NCBI RefSeq assembly: GCF_020360975.1
Contig: NW_025408673.1
Location: 1,240,001-1,304,000 of the forward strand
DNA: 64,000 bases
Reading direction: 5' to 3'
From: Hirsutella rhossiliensis
Taxonomy: Eukaryota > Ascomycota > Sordariomycetes > Hypocreales > Ophiocordycipitaceae
Made by a program: the position numbers and the translations under genes. Of this stretch, positions 12,011 to 23,003 are shown piece after piece; the first letter of the stretch is position 1, and each line of letters starts with the position of its first letter. A model generated the notes under the pieces. It saw nothing but the letters and a program-made list of their open reading frames with translations, was not told the DNA's origin and made no database searches.

Positions 12011-12060
12011 AGCCTCGCCATGGCCCTAGAGGCTGCATGCGAGTAATGATAAAAAAAAAG

Positions 12061-14720
12061 GTCGACACGGCCTACCATAGCACCCACATGACCCCGTGCG
12101 CGGGACCTTATCATGCGTCCCTCGACGGCTGCGGAATCCAGCCGACGGACCCGGGCGAACACGAGGTAACTACCTGGTACTCGAGCGTCGTGTAAGGCGA
12201 GCTGATGAGCGCGGCAAAGGTCACGAGCCGGTACTGGGTCGACAACATGTGCAACTCGGTTATGTTCGCCGGGGCACTGGCCCGTGTGGCGCAAGAAGCT
12301 GGTGATGTTAACCTCGTGGTTAAGATCGGCCCTCATCCCGCTCTTAAGGGTCCTACAACAGCCGTCATCGCGAGTGTTCCATACACGGGACTGCTCGCTC
12401 GCGGCGAGAATAATGTTCTTCAGCTCAGTGCTGCGTTAGGATTTGTCTGGACGAGACTTGGGACCGACAGCGTGCGATTCCGCGACGTCGAATCGCTGCT
12501 GTCCGGCACGGAAAGCAGAGCCAAGGTCCTTGACGATCTTCCTCCATATTCCTTTGAGCACCAGCGCACCTACTGGACGGGCAGCCGGATGGCCAATCAC
12601 TTCAAGCACCGACGGGCCATCCACGCCCCGAACCCCATTCTGGGCTCGCCGTGCTCCGAGGCGACGACGCCCGGCGAGGTTCAGTGGCGCAACATCTTGC
12701 GGCTCGACGAGATGAGCTGGCTAAAGGGCCACATGCTTCCCCTCGTTGAAACGAAGCCATACAGCATGGTCAGCGTCGACAACGAGGCTTTCTATGCCAA
12801 TCTCTCCGATGTTGGGTATAATTACTCGCCGCCGTTCTGCGGCGTCTCCAACATCCGCCGCAAGCCCGGCTATAGCGTAGGCACGCTGCTCAACCAATCC
12901 GGCTCTGCGTGGGAGGACAAGCTCGCTCTGCACCCTGGCATGCTTGGTTCTGCTCTGCAGGCTACCTTTGCCGCTTGGTCGTTCCCCGGCGAGACTCAAA
13001 TCTGGGCACTGCATGTCCCCGTTTCCATATCTACCATCATCGCCAACCCGTATTTTACCACGCTTGGCCAAGGCGACAAGCAGATAATGATGCGGTACGA
13101 GGCCTTCATTCGGAGCATGGAGTCGTCTAGTGTCGTGGCAGACATCTACCTACATAATGAGAATGCCTCTCACGCAGATCGAGGGCTGTGAATCCAGTAC
13201 CCTTTACCCGGGCAGCCTCCAAGAACGATGTTGCCATGTTTTCGCGGTTTAAAAACGGCGTCGCGTCTCCAGATGCGCAGCTTGCCGTGGGCGAGGTGAA
13301 GCTGCCCGACCCGGTGACCCAGCTATATCAAGACGTCGAGCGCGTTGCATACTGGTTCCTGCGCAACTTCTCGGTGGCTATCCCGGCCGACCAGCGGCAT
13401 GACCTGCTTCCACACTTCAGGCACTACCTGGGGTGGTGTTACCGAATGGTGGACATGGTGAGCCGAAGTGAGCAACCCAAGGTGCCGGCCGTGAGCAACT
13501 ACGACACCCGCCAGTGCGTCGACGCCATATTGACCCGGTATGAGAGCCGCAAGGACGTTCGCTTCGTTCAAGTTGTTGGCGAGAATCTGGAGCCCGTCAT
13601 TAGAGCACATGAACCAGGACGGCCTCCTTCTCGCCTTCTACCAAGAGCAGTCTCTCTGTTCTGGTCCAACCCGAAGCTGGTTGGCCCGCATCGTCTCGTA
13701 GATTGCCTACCGCTACCCTGGCCTCAACGTCCTCGAGGTCGGAGCGGGCACGAGAGCCACGACGATCCCCGCGTTGCGTGAACTTGGCGATGCATGCGCC
13801 TCGTACACGTTCACCGAAATCTCCAGCGGATTCTTCATAGCAGCAGAGGAACTGTTCGAGAAGGAGGCTGGCAGCATGGTCTTCAAGACTTTTGACATGG
13901 AGAAGGAACCGATGAAACAGGGCTTCGTCGAGGGCTCATACGAGGTGGTCATTGCTGTCAACGTGCTGCATGTCGCGGGAGACCTGGAGACTTCCCTGTC
14001 TAACGTGCGTCGACTCTTGAAGCCTGGCGGATTTCTTGTCGTGGGCGAGTTTACATACACGAACCGGCTCTTTAGCGGCATGACGGTTGGGACACTACCT
14101 GGCTGGTGGATTGGCGCCGAGAATGGCCGCCCATGGGTTCCGCTGCTCACGCTGGGCTGATGGGATGCCGCTTTGAAGAAGGTGGCTTTCCGAGCATTGA
14201 TACCATGACTCCGGACTTGAACTCGACGCTTCCTAAGAGCGTCTTCGTCGCTCAGGCTTCCAACGACCAGGCCATGCTGCTACGTGACCCCCTCGCAAGC
14301 AACATGAAGGACCAGCACGCCAGCTTGCGAGCCAATGCCCTCGCCATCATCGGGGGCACCACCAGGCCCGTGTATAAACTCGGGCAAGAGGCGTTCTCTA
14401 TCCTCTCCAACCGCGTCCACGACACGCGGCTCTTCGACAGGGTCGAGGATTTTGCCTCGTCCAACATGACTCGGGCGACATCCGACTTGGGAGTAATTAC
14501 CGTCCTCTGCCTCACGGATTTGGACAAGCCCTATCTGGGAGACACTACCGCGGACAAGTTCGACGCGCTCAAGATGATGTGGGCCACGGCAGGCACCCTT
14601 GTCTGGGTAACGCGCGGGTCGAGGGACGCGGCGCCGTACAGCCACATGATGGGGGGCATCGTTCGCACCGTCAAGACAGAGTACCCGAACTTGAACTTGC
14701 AGATGTTTGATCACGTCTTG
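12061..14720 (+). pseudogene. Highly reducing polyketide synthase fragment, broken
   Basis: It starts directly after the LINE-3 A-tail inside the acyltransferase domain (VDTAYHSTHM at 12,061; IGPHPALKGP at 12,324). The dehydratase follows (about 12,560-13,130), but the N-terminal hotdog is cut short after LKGHMLPLV, so the usual HxxxGxxxxP region is lost, and the second motif reads HPGMLGSALQA with Gly where the catalytic Asp is expected. A C-methyltransferase comes next: LEVGAGT at 13,731, FKTFDMEKEP at 13,883, NVRRLLKPGGFLVV at 14,001. The linker towards ER/KR ends near 14,720. There is a TAA at about 12,196 and a TAG at about 13,699, both at expected Gln codons, and frameshifts near 13,160-13,190, 13,600 and 14,150. 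KS, ER, KR and ACP are absent. CpA and TpG are normal, as expected of single-copy DNA. Confidence 0.9.
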
Positions 14721-15428
14721 TCAAAGTCCAGGAAAGACTGCTTTGAGCCAACCCAGGCTGACACCATCGGGTCGGGCGGCGACAAGGACCCGTAGCCGTA
14801 TTGTTCTGCTTGAGTCTGCGCATATCGTCGAATCCAGTCCAAAACAGAGACGTCGCCGAGCAGGAAAAGAGCCAGCCACCAGAATGCAACCTTGGATCGG
14901 CACGAGGCGAAAGTTTTCACCAGAATTTCCAACCGCTTGGCATTGATGGTTGGGTCCAAAGTATCCAGAATGGCAGGCAGCAAGCCATGGACTCACGAGG
15001 TTGCATTCGACGTCCGGCTGCCAAAAAATGCTCCACAAGATCGACCCTAGTGATGGTGGATGCAGACTGAGGGTCATGAAGTAACGCAAGTCCTGCATCA
15101 ACCGGCGAATATGAGCCTGGTCGGTGTCGTCGAGCCCATTGGCACCTTTCGTGCTAAGGTGAGGAGGCGGAAATTGTGGGCGAAGGCCCATGAACCTATA
15201 GAATGGGAGAATAAGTGCTGCGAAGAATCCCGCCTTGGAGGGTGGCAATGATGTCCATTCCTGATCAGTTCGATCTGCCTCCGTTCCAAGACCGCATAGT
15301 CGGCAAAGCTCAAGCAAAAGCTCAATCGCCTCCGTGGAGTTTGGTGTGGCCAAGACCCCTTTAATTGATGCTGGCGCCGAGACAGCAATTCCCACATTCG
15401 CATCAATGGAAACAGTCCATAGCGGCAC
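14711..15428 (-). pseudogene. Broken gene of an unrecognised fungal protein family
   Basis: The minus-strand frame from 15,428 reads a protein with SKAGFFAALILPFYRFMGL, then DLRYFMTLSLHPPSLGSILW and FWQPDVECNLVSPWLAA. It continues in another frame from about 14,980 (LPAILDTLDPT, then FWWLALFLLGDVSVLDWI) and ends at 14,711 with SAWVGSKQSFLDF. A one-base frameshift near 14,980 therefore breaks it. The two halves look like one hydrophobic, Trp-rich protein of the kind annotated as hypothetical in ascomycetes; I cannot name a function. The N-terminal side is cut at 15,428 by AT-rich transposon sequence, and the 3' end runs into the PKS fragment on the other strand. Confidence 0.6.
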
Positions 15429-15434
15429 TAAAAG

Positions 15435-17924
15435 CGCGTATACGAAAGAATTATAGAATTACTTAATACATATTTATAGCTAATTATATACTAATTAATA
15501 TAAAAAAGAAAAATATAATTACCTTATATATATTCCTTATTACTCTTTATAAGAGCGCTACTAGGAGGTATAAGCTAATAAAGCACTTAGGTATATAGGA
15601 CTAATATATTAATAGGGTATTAGTAGGGAATTATATATACCCCGCTCGTAAGTAATAAGTAACTCGCTACGCCTATAGAAGAAAGAAAAATCCCTCTTCT
15701 TATAAGCTTTAGTCTTATAACGAGAGTACCTTTAGCTATCTCTACTACTTAACTAATCGTAGTATAATATATATTCCTTTATAATTTCTAAAGCTTTCCT
15801 TTTTAGTTACTTAATAGAGATAGCTCCTTAAAGAAGACTATATAATACTCTTATAGTAGGATATAGTAATTAACTAGTTAAGGCCTCTTTATTACGTATA
15901 TTAAGTATTTACTTAAGAGATAAAGAATAAGAAGATATATCCTTAGAATAGACCCTTATTATAAATAGCGTTATAACTATATTAAAGATATCGCTACTTA
16001 TAAGTATAAGATAACTATTTTATAAGGAAAAGCTTATAGCTTTATAAGCGTATATTAAGGAGCTAGAGGAGATAAAATACTTATAAGATTACGTTATATT
16101 ATTAAAGGAGGAAATTACTAAACGCGCTAGTACTATCGCTATCTATTTAGGAAAGTATCGATAGTCCTACTCCCTTAAATCGGACGGTAGTCGCGGTAGT
16201 AAGGTTAAGATTAAAAATATCGCTTAATTATCTTAACCTACTAATATATAGAAACTTTTAGACTAAACTTATAATCTAAAGGATGCTTTTAAGGCAGCGC
16301 CTAGATATTCTTATTATAATAAAATAAAGATCCTTAATATAGTAGATTATATATATAGCGACTATAAAGCGAGATAGCGCTAATACTTTAAAAAATAAAC
16401 GCTAATTAACTAGATTAAATATAGTATAGATTAAGTATACTTTAAAGAATAAATACTTATTTTAATTAAGGATACTATAAATAAGGAGATACTATTAGTA
16501 ATATAATTAAAGGAGGCTTACTAATAAGAAAGCTAGTCCCCCTTAAAGTTTAGCTTATACTTTAACTCTTTAAAGAAGTATTTTAAACGCTTATTAAAAA
16601 AGGTATATACTCTTATATTTTTTACTAAGCTAGAGCTATAACTTTAAGATTAAATTAACCTTTATTTAATACCTATTTATACCTATTAATAGGAAGAGCT
16701 TATATAAGTCGCTTAATAATATTAGGATACTACTATTAATAAGAAGTAATATATTAATACTACTTCTACCCTTAGAGGAACTAGGAATAGAAATAGTACT
16801 ATACCTTAAGGTAGTATATATAAAGGGAGAAATTAAAGAGGCTAATAAGCTAAGCTAAATTATTAAGAAAATACTATTAATTTAACCGATAACTAGTAAG
16901 CTAGTAATATACTTATTAAGGGCTAAACTAAGGGATATTATTAAGAAAGAAGATCTTTTACTTAATTAGGAATTATATATTTTTAATATAATAAGCTAGG
17001 ATACTTATCTATAGAATATATTAATATTCTAAAGGTAAAAACCTTAGTAAAGACTCTTAGATTTAATACTATAAACTAAGGAAAAAGTAAGATATTAAGG
17101 TAAACGCTTCTCCCTTAGTAAACTTAATACTTATAAGATAGTTATTTAAAACTCTTATAATAATATTAAGGTAAAACCCTACTAAAGTCCTTATATACTT
17201 AAATACTTATAATACTATTAACCTTATAAATATATACTTTACTTAATAATAGGGATTACTATAAGTAGCGCTATTATACCTTAAGTTATTAGGGGTTAGT
17301 AATAGTAAGGTAAGGGAGTATAGAGTATAATTAATACCGCTTTAAATAATAAATATAAGAAGTACTAAAAAGATAATTACTTATTTTTATATTAGAATTA
17401 AAAAGTTAACGCTAAATAATTAAGTATTAAGCTTTTTATTAGTTACTACCTTAAAAGATAAATATATTTATATTATCTTATAGAAATAATAGTAGTAGTT
17501 TAAGTATTAACTAAGTAGCGAAACCTTATAAAACCCTTATAGATTCCTTTAAGAATGTAAGAACGAGGTAAGAGTATATATAATAGCGCTTAATCTTAAG
17601 CTAATCCTACTACTAAACAAAGATAAAGATAAAGGGATTTTATAGGAAGAATAAGCTAAAAATCCTATTAACTCTTTATTAGTTTAAAGATACTTTCTTA
17701 GCTAATAAATCTAACTTATTACTAACTAAAAAAGGAATAGATTACTTAATTAATTTAATCCTTAATATAAAACCCCCTTATAGACTAATTTACCCTTTAT
17801 TATAAAGGGAAATCTAAGTATTATATAACTAGATCTAAGATATAATAAAAGGAAAAATAATCTAAGAGTTAAAGAGCTTAGCTAAGGCACTTATCCTTTT
17901 TATTTTAAAGAAGGATAGTACCTT
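15435..17924 (+). mobile_element. Gyp3: gypsy element, 5' region to start of RT
   Basis: Heavily RIP-mutated sequence with gypsy order: a likely LTR or leader (about 15,440-15,950, no gene seen), gag, a retropepsin-like stretch, then the beginning of RT. It is cut at 17,924, where the copia LTR begins. No matching 3' half was found elsewhere in the window; the sequence right of the copia element belongs to a different gypsy element on the other strand. Confidence 0.7.
15960..17924 (+). pseudogene. Gyp3 gag-protease-RT remnant
   Basis: The gag part (about 16,260-16,720) has the retrotransposon capsid pattern: a stretch near 16,330 reading ILNIVDYIYSDYKAR, then SPLKFSLYFNSLKKYFKR near 16,540 and LQDQINLYLIPI near 16,640. 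A zinc-knuckle remnant with YFQYNKLGYLS (normally CxxCxxxGH) lies near 16,975. Between about 17,290 and 17,700 a protease is likely but its motif is not clear. The RT start LPYRLIYPLSYK at about 17,775 resembles the PYRPIYPLSYKE boundary of gypsy RT. The frame stops at the copia LTR. Confidence 0.65.
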
Positions 17925-18374
17925 TATCGCGAAGCGTAGCCTAATTTCGTAGTTCTTAGAGATATCCCTTAGCACGAGGGACCTAGGAAGCTAAAAAGAG
18001 GTATAGAAAGGAGCGTAGGGGTAAGAGGGGAAGTAGAAGTAGCGATAGCTTCCTATAGAGGTAGCGAGAGATAAGACGGATATACCGGCAACGGCTAGAA
18101 AGGAGGGGAAAAACCGGTAAAAAGCTTAGTAGTTAAAAGGATATTAATAGCTTCTTTAAGTAGGATCTTCTTTATTAATTAAGATACTAGACGGGTATAA
18201 AGAGGGGCGTTAGATAGAGGAAAGAATGATAATTAAGGTAATATAATAATTACTCCCCTACCTTTATTGCTACCCCTATAAGAATTAAATCTCTCTGCCC
18301 TGCCTATCCGACCCCTTACTTTTAATTTTACCTTTATATATTTATATATACTTCTTATATCTCTCTTCGCGAGA
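17925..18374 (+). repeat. Copia 5' LTR
   Basis: It starts TATCGCGAAGCG and ends near CTTCGCGAGA, a near-inverted terminal repeat; the expected TG start reads TA after RIP. It is collinear with 38,330-38,809 apart from about 27 extra bases in the right copy and scattered C/T and G/A differences. The exact right end is uncertain by a few bases. Confidence 0.8.
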
Positions 18375-21300
18375 GTTATAAGCCTAGGAAGAATAGAATT
18401 CCTATACCTTCTAGCTACTATAAAAGGTACCTTTCTTATATCCCTTATAGCTTCCTTTTACCCCTCTTACTAAAAAAGCCGATTTTTACCTAACTTTTCT
18501 ACCCTTCCCTATAATAATATCGAAAAACGACTCCTCTACCGCCCCTATAGTCTATAGGACGATTCTTATAAAGCCCTAAGATTAGGATAAGTAGGTAAAG
18601 GAGCTACGGGCTTATATAGATAGGACTATCTATAATTTAGTCTTCTTTAATAAGTAGGACCCTCTCGAGCCCCCTCTTTATCTTAGAGCAACGGAATTTA
18701 TAGAGGGAGCTTCCCTCTTCTCTAAGCTAACCTCTATATAATAAAGAGCTTTTTCTACTACCTTAGGCGACTATAAGAGTTACCGAAAGGAATACCTTTA
18801 CGAGATAAAGCTACTAACTACTATACGTATAGCGATAACGGAATCTATTAGTACTATAAAGCTAATCTCTCTATAAGAGGAAGAGACTCCTAGGTAGTAG
18901 CTTTTAAAGCTCGAGACCTTAATAGCTCCCTCGAGGGGCTATATAACTAACCGTATTAAGAAGACCTATATAGTATACCTAAGAGCCTTTTCTATTAGGA
19001 ACCTACTAGCTTCTTTATAGCTAGCTAAGTAGGAAGAAATCCTTAAGGAAGCTAACTAATACTTCCTTATAGAAGCTCTTTCTAGCTAGTAGCTATAGGA
19101 TATATCTCTATTAATAACGCCTATTAATAACGGTTACTCGACTATCTTTTAAGAAGCTAGCTAGGAACTAAATAAAGAAGCTACTTAAGTATAATAATAA
19201 GTAGTCTTATTTCTTTATAGCTAGTACTCGACCTAGACGGTTCGACCTATAGCCCCTATTACTATAGCCCCTACTACTACTACTATAGCTATTGCTCCTT
19301 TAGCTCCTCCTCCCTTAAGAGTATTAATACCGTCTTTAACGGCTGCCCTAGGCCCGGCCCCGGCTCCGCCTCTTACTCCGGGCCCGGCCCCGGTCCCGTT
19401 AGTTAGACCGGCCCGACTAGTCCCCTAATAGACCTTTTAGTCCGTTAGTCGAAAAATTAGGGAACTAGTCGAAATCAAACCTCTTCGTTAAAATTAGCAA
19501 TAAAGGGTAAAAAGGGGGGGTTTTTAAGTAGACCTTCCGGACTAAGATAAGGATTCCTTAAAGAAACGTATAAGGAGGAATCGACCTACTTACTAAGTAT
19601 ATAAAAAGCCCTATCGGCTAAAAGACTACTAGTAGGTCTTTAAGGAAAACCGACCTAAAGGAATTAACCCTTTAAAGAGGCTATAAGAAATAGTATAATA
19701 GTCTCTTAAGGAGGACCCCTTATTATAGAAGAAGATAAACGAGATTTAGGTTACTAAGAAATAGTAACTAACGCCGCTACTATTATTTAAGCTATAAATT
19801 TAAGGAAAAATTATTAGTATAGTAAATCTAGTATTCGTCTTCCCTATAGATTAGTAAGACTAACCGTTAGGACCCTTTAACTATCCCCTACGAAAATTAG
19901 CTATCTTTAACTCTAGTACTTCCCTCGATATCTATAATATACTCTTACGATTCCGGTCCTTTAAGAAGGTAGGAAGGGAATATCTTATTACTAGGGAATT
20001 AACCGTATAGATAGAGGGATATAGAAGGGTAAATTTTACGATAAAATTACCTAATAGATCTATATAAATTCTTCGACGAAAAAGGGTAGCTTTTTACCCT
20101 TAATTTTTAATAGGCTTAATTTCCTTCCGCCTTTATTAAGAGGAAGGAATCTTCTAGGATATAACGTCTAAGCCTATAAGGCTAGTTTAAAAGAATTAGA
20201 TTATCGGGCTTATTAAGGAGAAATTCGGTTAATTTATTCTCGAATTCCGACCTATCCTTAAGAAGGAATCTTTCGAGAAGTTAGCTTTCCCTACTAAGAG
20301 GGTAGGATCTAAGGACCCTTTTTTAGTAGCCTAAGAAGATAGTATTCTTTAGTACGCACGACTTAGTTACCTAGGCCCCCTAGCTTTATATAAGCTAGGT
20401 TAATAATAAGGCGTATAAATAAAGGGCCTAAAGACTATCGAATACGAATACTACGGCTAAGGAAAGACTAAGAGACGAATTTCTAGACGGACCTTAATAT
20501 AGCCGGACTAGCTATATAATAAAATTTAGGTCGATTAAACCGACGTTTCTAGGGATTAAGAAAGCTTTATTAGGGTAATGTTTTTTATAGACGCCTTTTT
20601 AAGGATAGTTTTCCCTTATTTCTTATAGACCTACCTAAGTAAGTATAACTAGTTTACCTTCTAGGACTTCGTTAACTAAATAAAATCCTACTTTAGCTAC
20701 GAGGTAAAGAAGATATAGTTTAATAGAGAGCTATTTATAAAGGATATCTTAAATTAGCTTTAAAAAAAGAGTATTTTACCCCTTCTATTAGTACTAAATA
20801 CCTAGGCTTAGAATAGAGGGGTAGAAAGATTAAGGGGTGCTATAATAAAAAGGGCCCGTATAATAAGACTTACTATAAAGCTTCCCTATAACCTTTAAAG
20901 GGAAGTCGTTAAGACCGCCTATTAGCTTTAGAACCGGACCCTAAGGGACCTAGAGACCTTTTTTAAGACCTAAGGAATAGACTAGAAATCCCCCCTTAAG
21001 CTCTTTACGAAGAAGAGGGCCTCGCTAGCCTACCCTTATGCCTATAGCTATAAGGTATACGCTATAACTACTAATATATAGCTAAAAAGGAAGAAGAAAA
21101 GAAAGCTTAATCCTAGAGCCTTTATTAGTTACCTCGTCGGCTATAATTCTACGAATATCTTCTATATTTAGATTCCTCTTCTATAAAAGGTTATTTCGAC
21201 TAGGGATATAATTTTCGATGAATTTAGCTTCTTCGATAGAAAGAGGGATTAATAGCCCCTCTTACTCTTATAACGTTAGCTAATTTAAAAGATTTAAATC

Positions 21301-21764
21301 CCCCCTTCCTAATAGTCTTAAGAAGAGGTCCTAGTTAAGGAAATAGAAGAAGAAACTAACGTCGAAATAGTTAAGGATAACGCTAACCTTAAAGAAGAAG
21401 AGGAAGCTACTAGATTAGATAATCTAAATAAAGAAGAAGACTATAGGAAAGCGGTAGAGCTAGAATACGCCTACCTACCTACGCTTCCTCCTATATAAAA
21501 AGAAGATCTAAAAGCAGCTTTTTTAGTTAGTCTTCCCGTCTTAACCCTTAAGGGGGTAGGAAAGGCACCTCTCTTAAAAGATTACCTAGCTGCCTTTTTA
21601 TCCCTGCTTTAAGAAGCAAAGGAAGGTATAGGGCCTAATATAGATACTAAAGAAGACTAACCTCTCCTTTATTTCGATCGTTTTTCTAACTTCTACCTAA
21701 CGCTAATAAAAGACAGTTCCTATAGAGCGTTTATAGTAGGCCGGCTCTTTAAGCTGTAGCTATT

Positions 21765-22461
21765 TATAAGAATATACCCTTATATTCCTATTTTACTATT
21801 ATAAAGAAATAATAGGCATAGGGAGGCTTTATAGAATAAGCTAGTAAAAAGAGGCTCTATAATATAGTCTAAGGGAATAACCCTTAAAAGACAAAGACCT
21901 CTACTAGACATCTATACCTTTCTCTAGGAAAGGCGGGTTAGGATAAGCCTATCCTTACAAACAAAAATATACATAAAATGCATAAGTCAATCATAAGCAG
22001 AACGGATACCCTATTGCCTATTTTGGCCTAGCGGTTCTAAAGATATCCGCGATACGAGAATAGGTAGGGCATAGAACATTCTAGTTAAATCCACTACTTA
22101 TGCTAGAACCCATAGTCTTACGTTAACCATCACGCCACAATCAGACCACCTACTAAGTTAGGAAGATATACTATAGATAGAGCTTTTTAAGCACTATAGA
22201 ATGTGCTAAAAAGCTAACTAATCGTTCTACTAGTAGGCGAGCAATGGTCTATAAAAGACGAAGGATCTCCCTAGGAGTAGTAGATAGAACAAGCAAGTTC
22301 GTATATATCTTTTACAACGCTATTCTTTTAATATATTATTCAGCCCCTTATATCCTCGTTATAAATTCCGGATAAAATCCTACCCTATACTCCTTTAACC
22401 TATCCTTCCGCTTAAGTTATCGATTACCCGATTCTACGCTTATTACTTATACCTTTCTATA
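21765..22461 (-). repeat. Solo LTR inside copia, TSD CTATT, lightly RIPed
   Basis: This is the inverted relative of the solo LTR at 7,281-7,976 (697 against 696 bp). CTATT lies on both sides (21,760-21,764 and 22,462-22,466), and copia coding resumes beyond it. It keeps many CpA and TpG dinucleotides in about 21,955-22,270, while the copia sequence around it has almost none. This suggests it inserted after the main RIP episode. Confidence 0.85.
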
Positions 22462-22985
22462 CTATTAGCAAGGAAGGTATATAAAAGAGACCTCCTAGAC
22501 CTACTAGTAAACTAAAAGTAGCTAGAAAAACACCCTTTTAAAGACTAGTTTTTCTAGGCCTAGAAAGACTACCTAGCCTTATATAAAGAGATAGGGTCTT
22601 TTAAAGAGGTCCCTAAGGAAATAGTAAGAGGAAAATAGGTCCTTAGCTATAAGTAAGTCTTTATCTATAAGACTAATAAATATAGCTTCCTTTAAAAGTA
22701 TAAAGCCTAGCTAGTTATTTATAGGAATTAATAGGAAAAAGGGGATCTACCTACTAAGGTAACTACCTTAATAGGGATATCTTTTCGGACCCTTATAGCT
22801 ATAGTAGTAGAATTCGACCTTAAGCTTAATTAAATAGATATAGTTAACGCCTTTATTAACTGCCTACTTAAGGAAGAAGAAGTTATTTATATACGACTTC
22901 TTCTTAGTTTTTAATAACTAAGAAAGGGGTTTTTATTTTATATATTATTACTCGTATATAGCCTCTAGGGCTATAGTAAGGCTAG

Positions 22986-23003
22986 TAAGGGCCTAGGCCC
23001 TTA
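22986..23003 (-). other. Hairpin in the LINE-1 3' UTR
   Basis: TAAGGGCCTAGGCCCTTA is a perfect palindrome at the position equivalent to the LINE-3 hairpin (11,989-12,010). Compared with LINE-3, one stem pair is A-T instead of G-C on both arms, so the fold is kept while the sequence differs. Confidence 0.5.

Larger units (their letters stand above)
10385..12059 (+). mobile_element. LINE-3: 5'-truncated Tad-like LINE
   Basis: It is the inverted counterpart of the 3' part of LINE-1 (about 22,950-24,600). Homology begins near 10,385, so the copy is 5'-truncated, as is usual after incomplete target-primed reverse transcription. It ends in a run of nine A (12,050-12,058) and the next bases are polyketide synthase coding sequence. 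The last 180 bp, including the 3' UTR, are almost free of RIP, whereas the coding part is heavily mutated. No target duplication could be recognised. Confidence 0.85.

Noticed and set aside
12096..12715. Extra plus and minus ORFs overlapping the AT and DH part
   Set aside because: Out of frame with the recognisable AT/DH motifs; they are open only because the region is GC-rich.
14252..14714. Minus-strand ORFs of 91 and 144 codons across the PKS fragment
   Set aside because: Shadows of the PKS coding frame; the plus-strand translation matches known PKS domain order and these do not match anything I recognise.
14801..15251. Plus-strand ORFs of 89 and 63 codons
   Set aside because: They lie opposite the minus-strand broken gene, which has the more protein-like sequence.
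12061..15428. A working secondary-metabolite gene cluster
   Set aside because: Only one PKS fragment without KS, KR or ACP and one unrelated broken gene are present; there are no tailoring genes, regulators or transporters.
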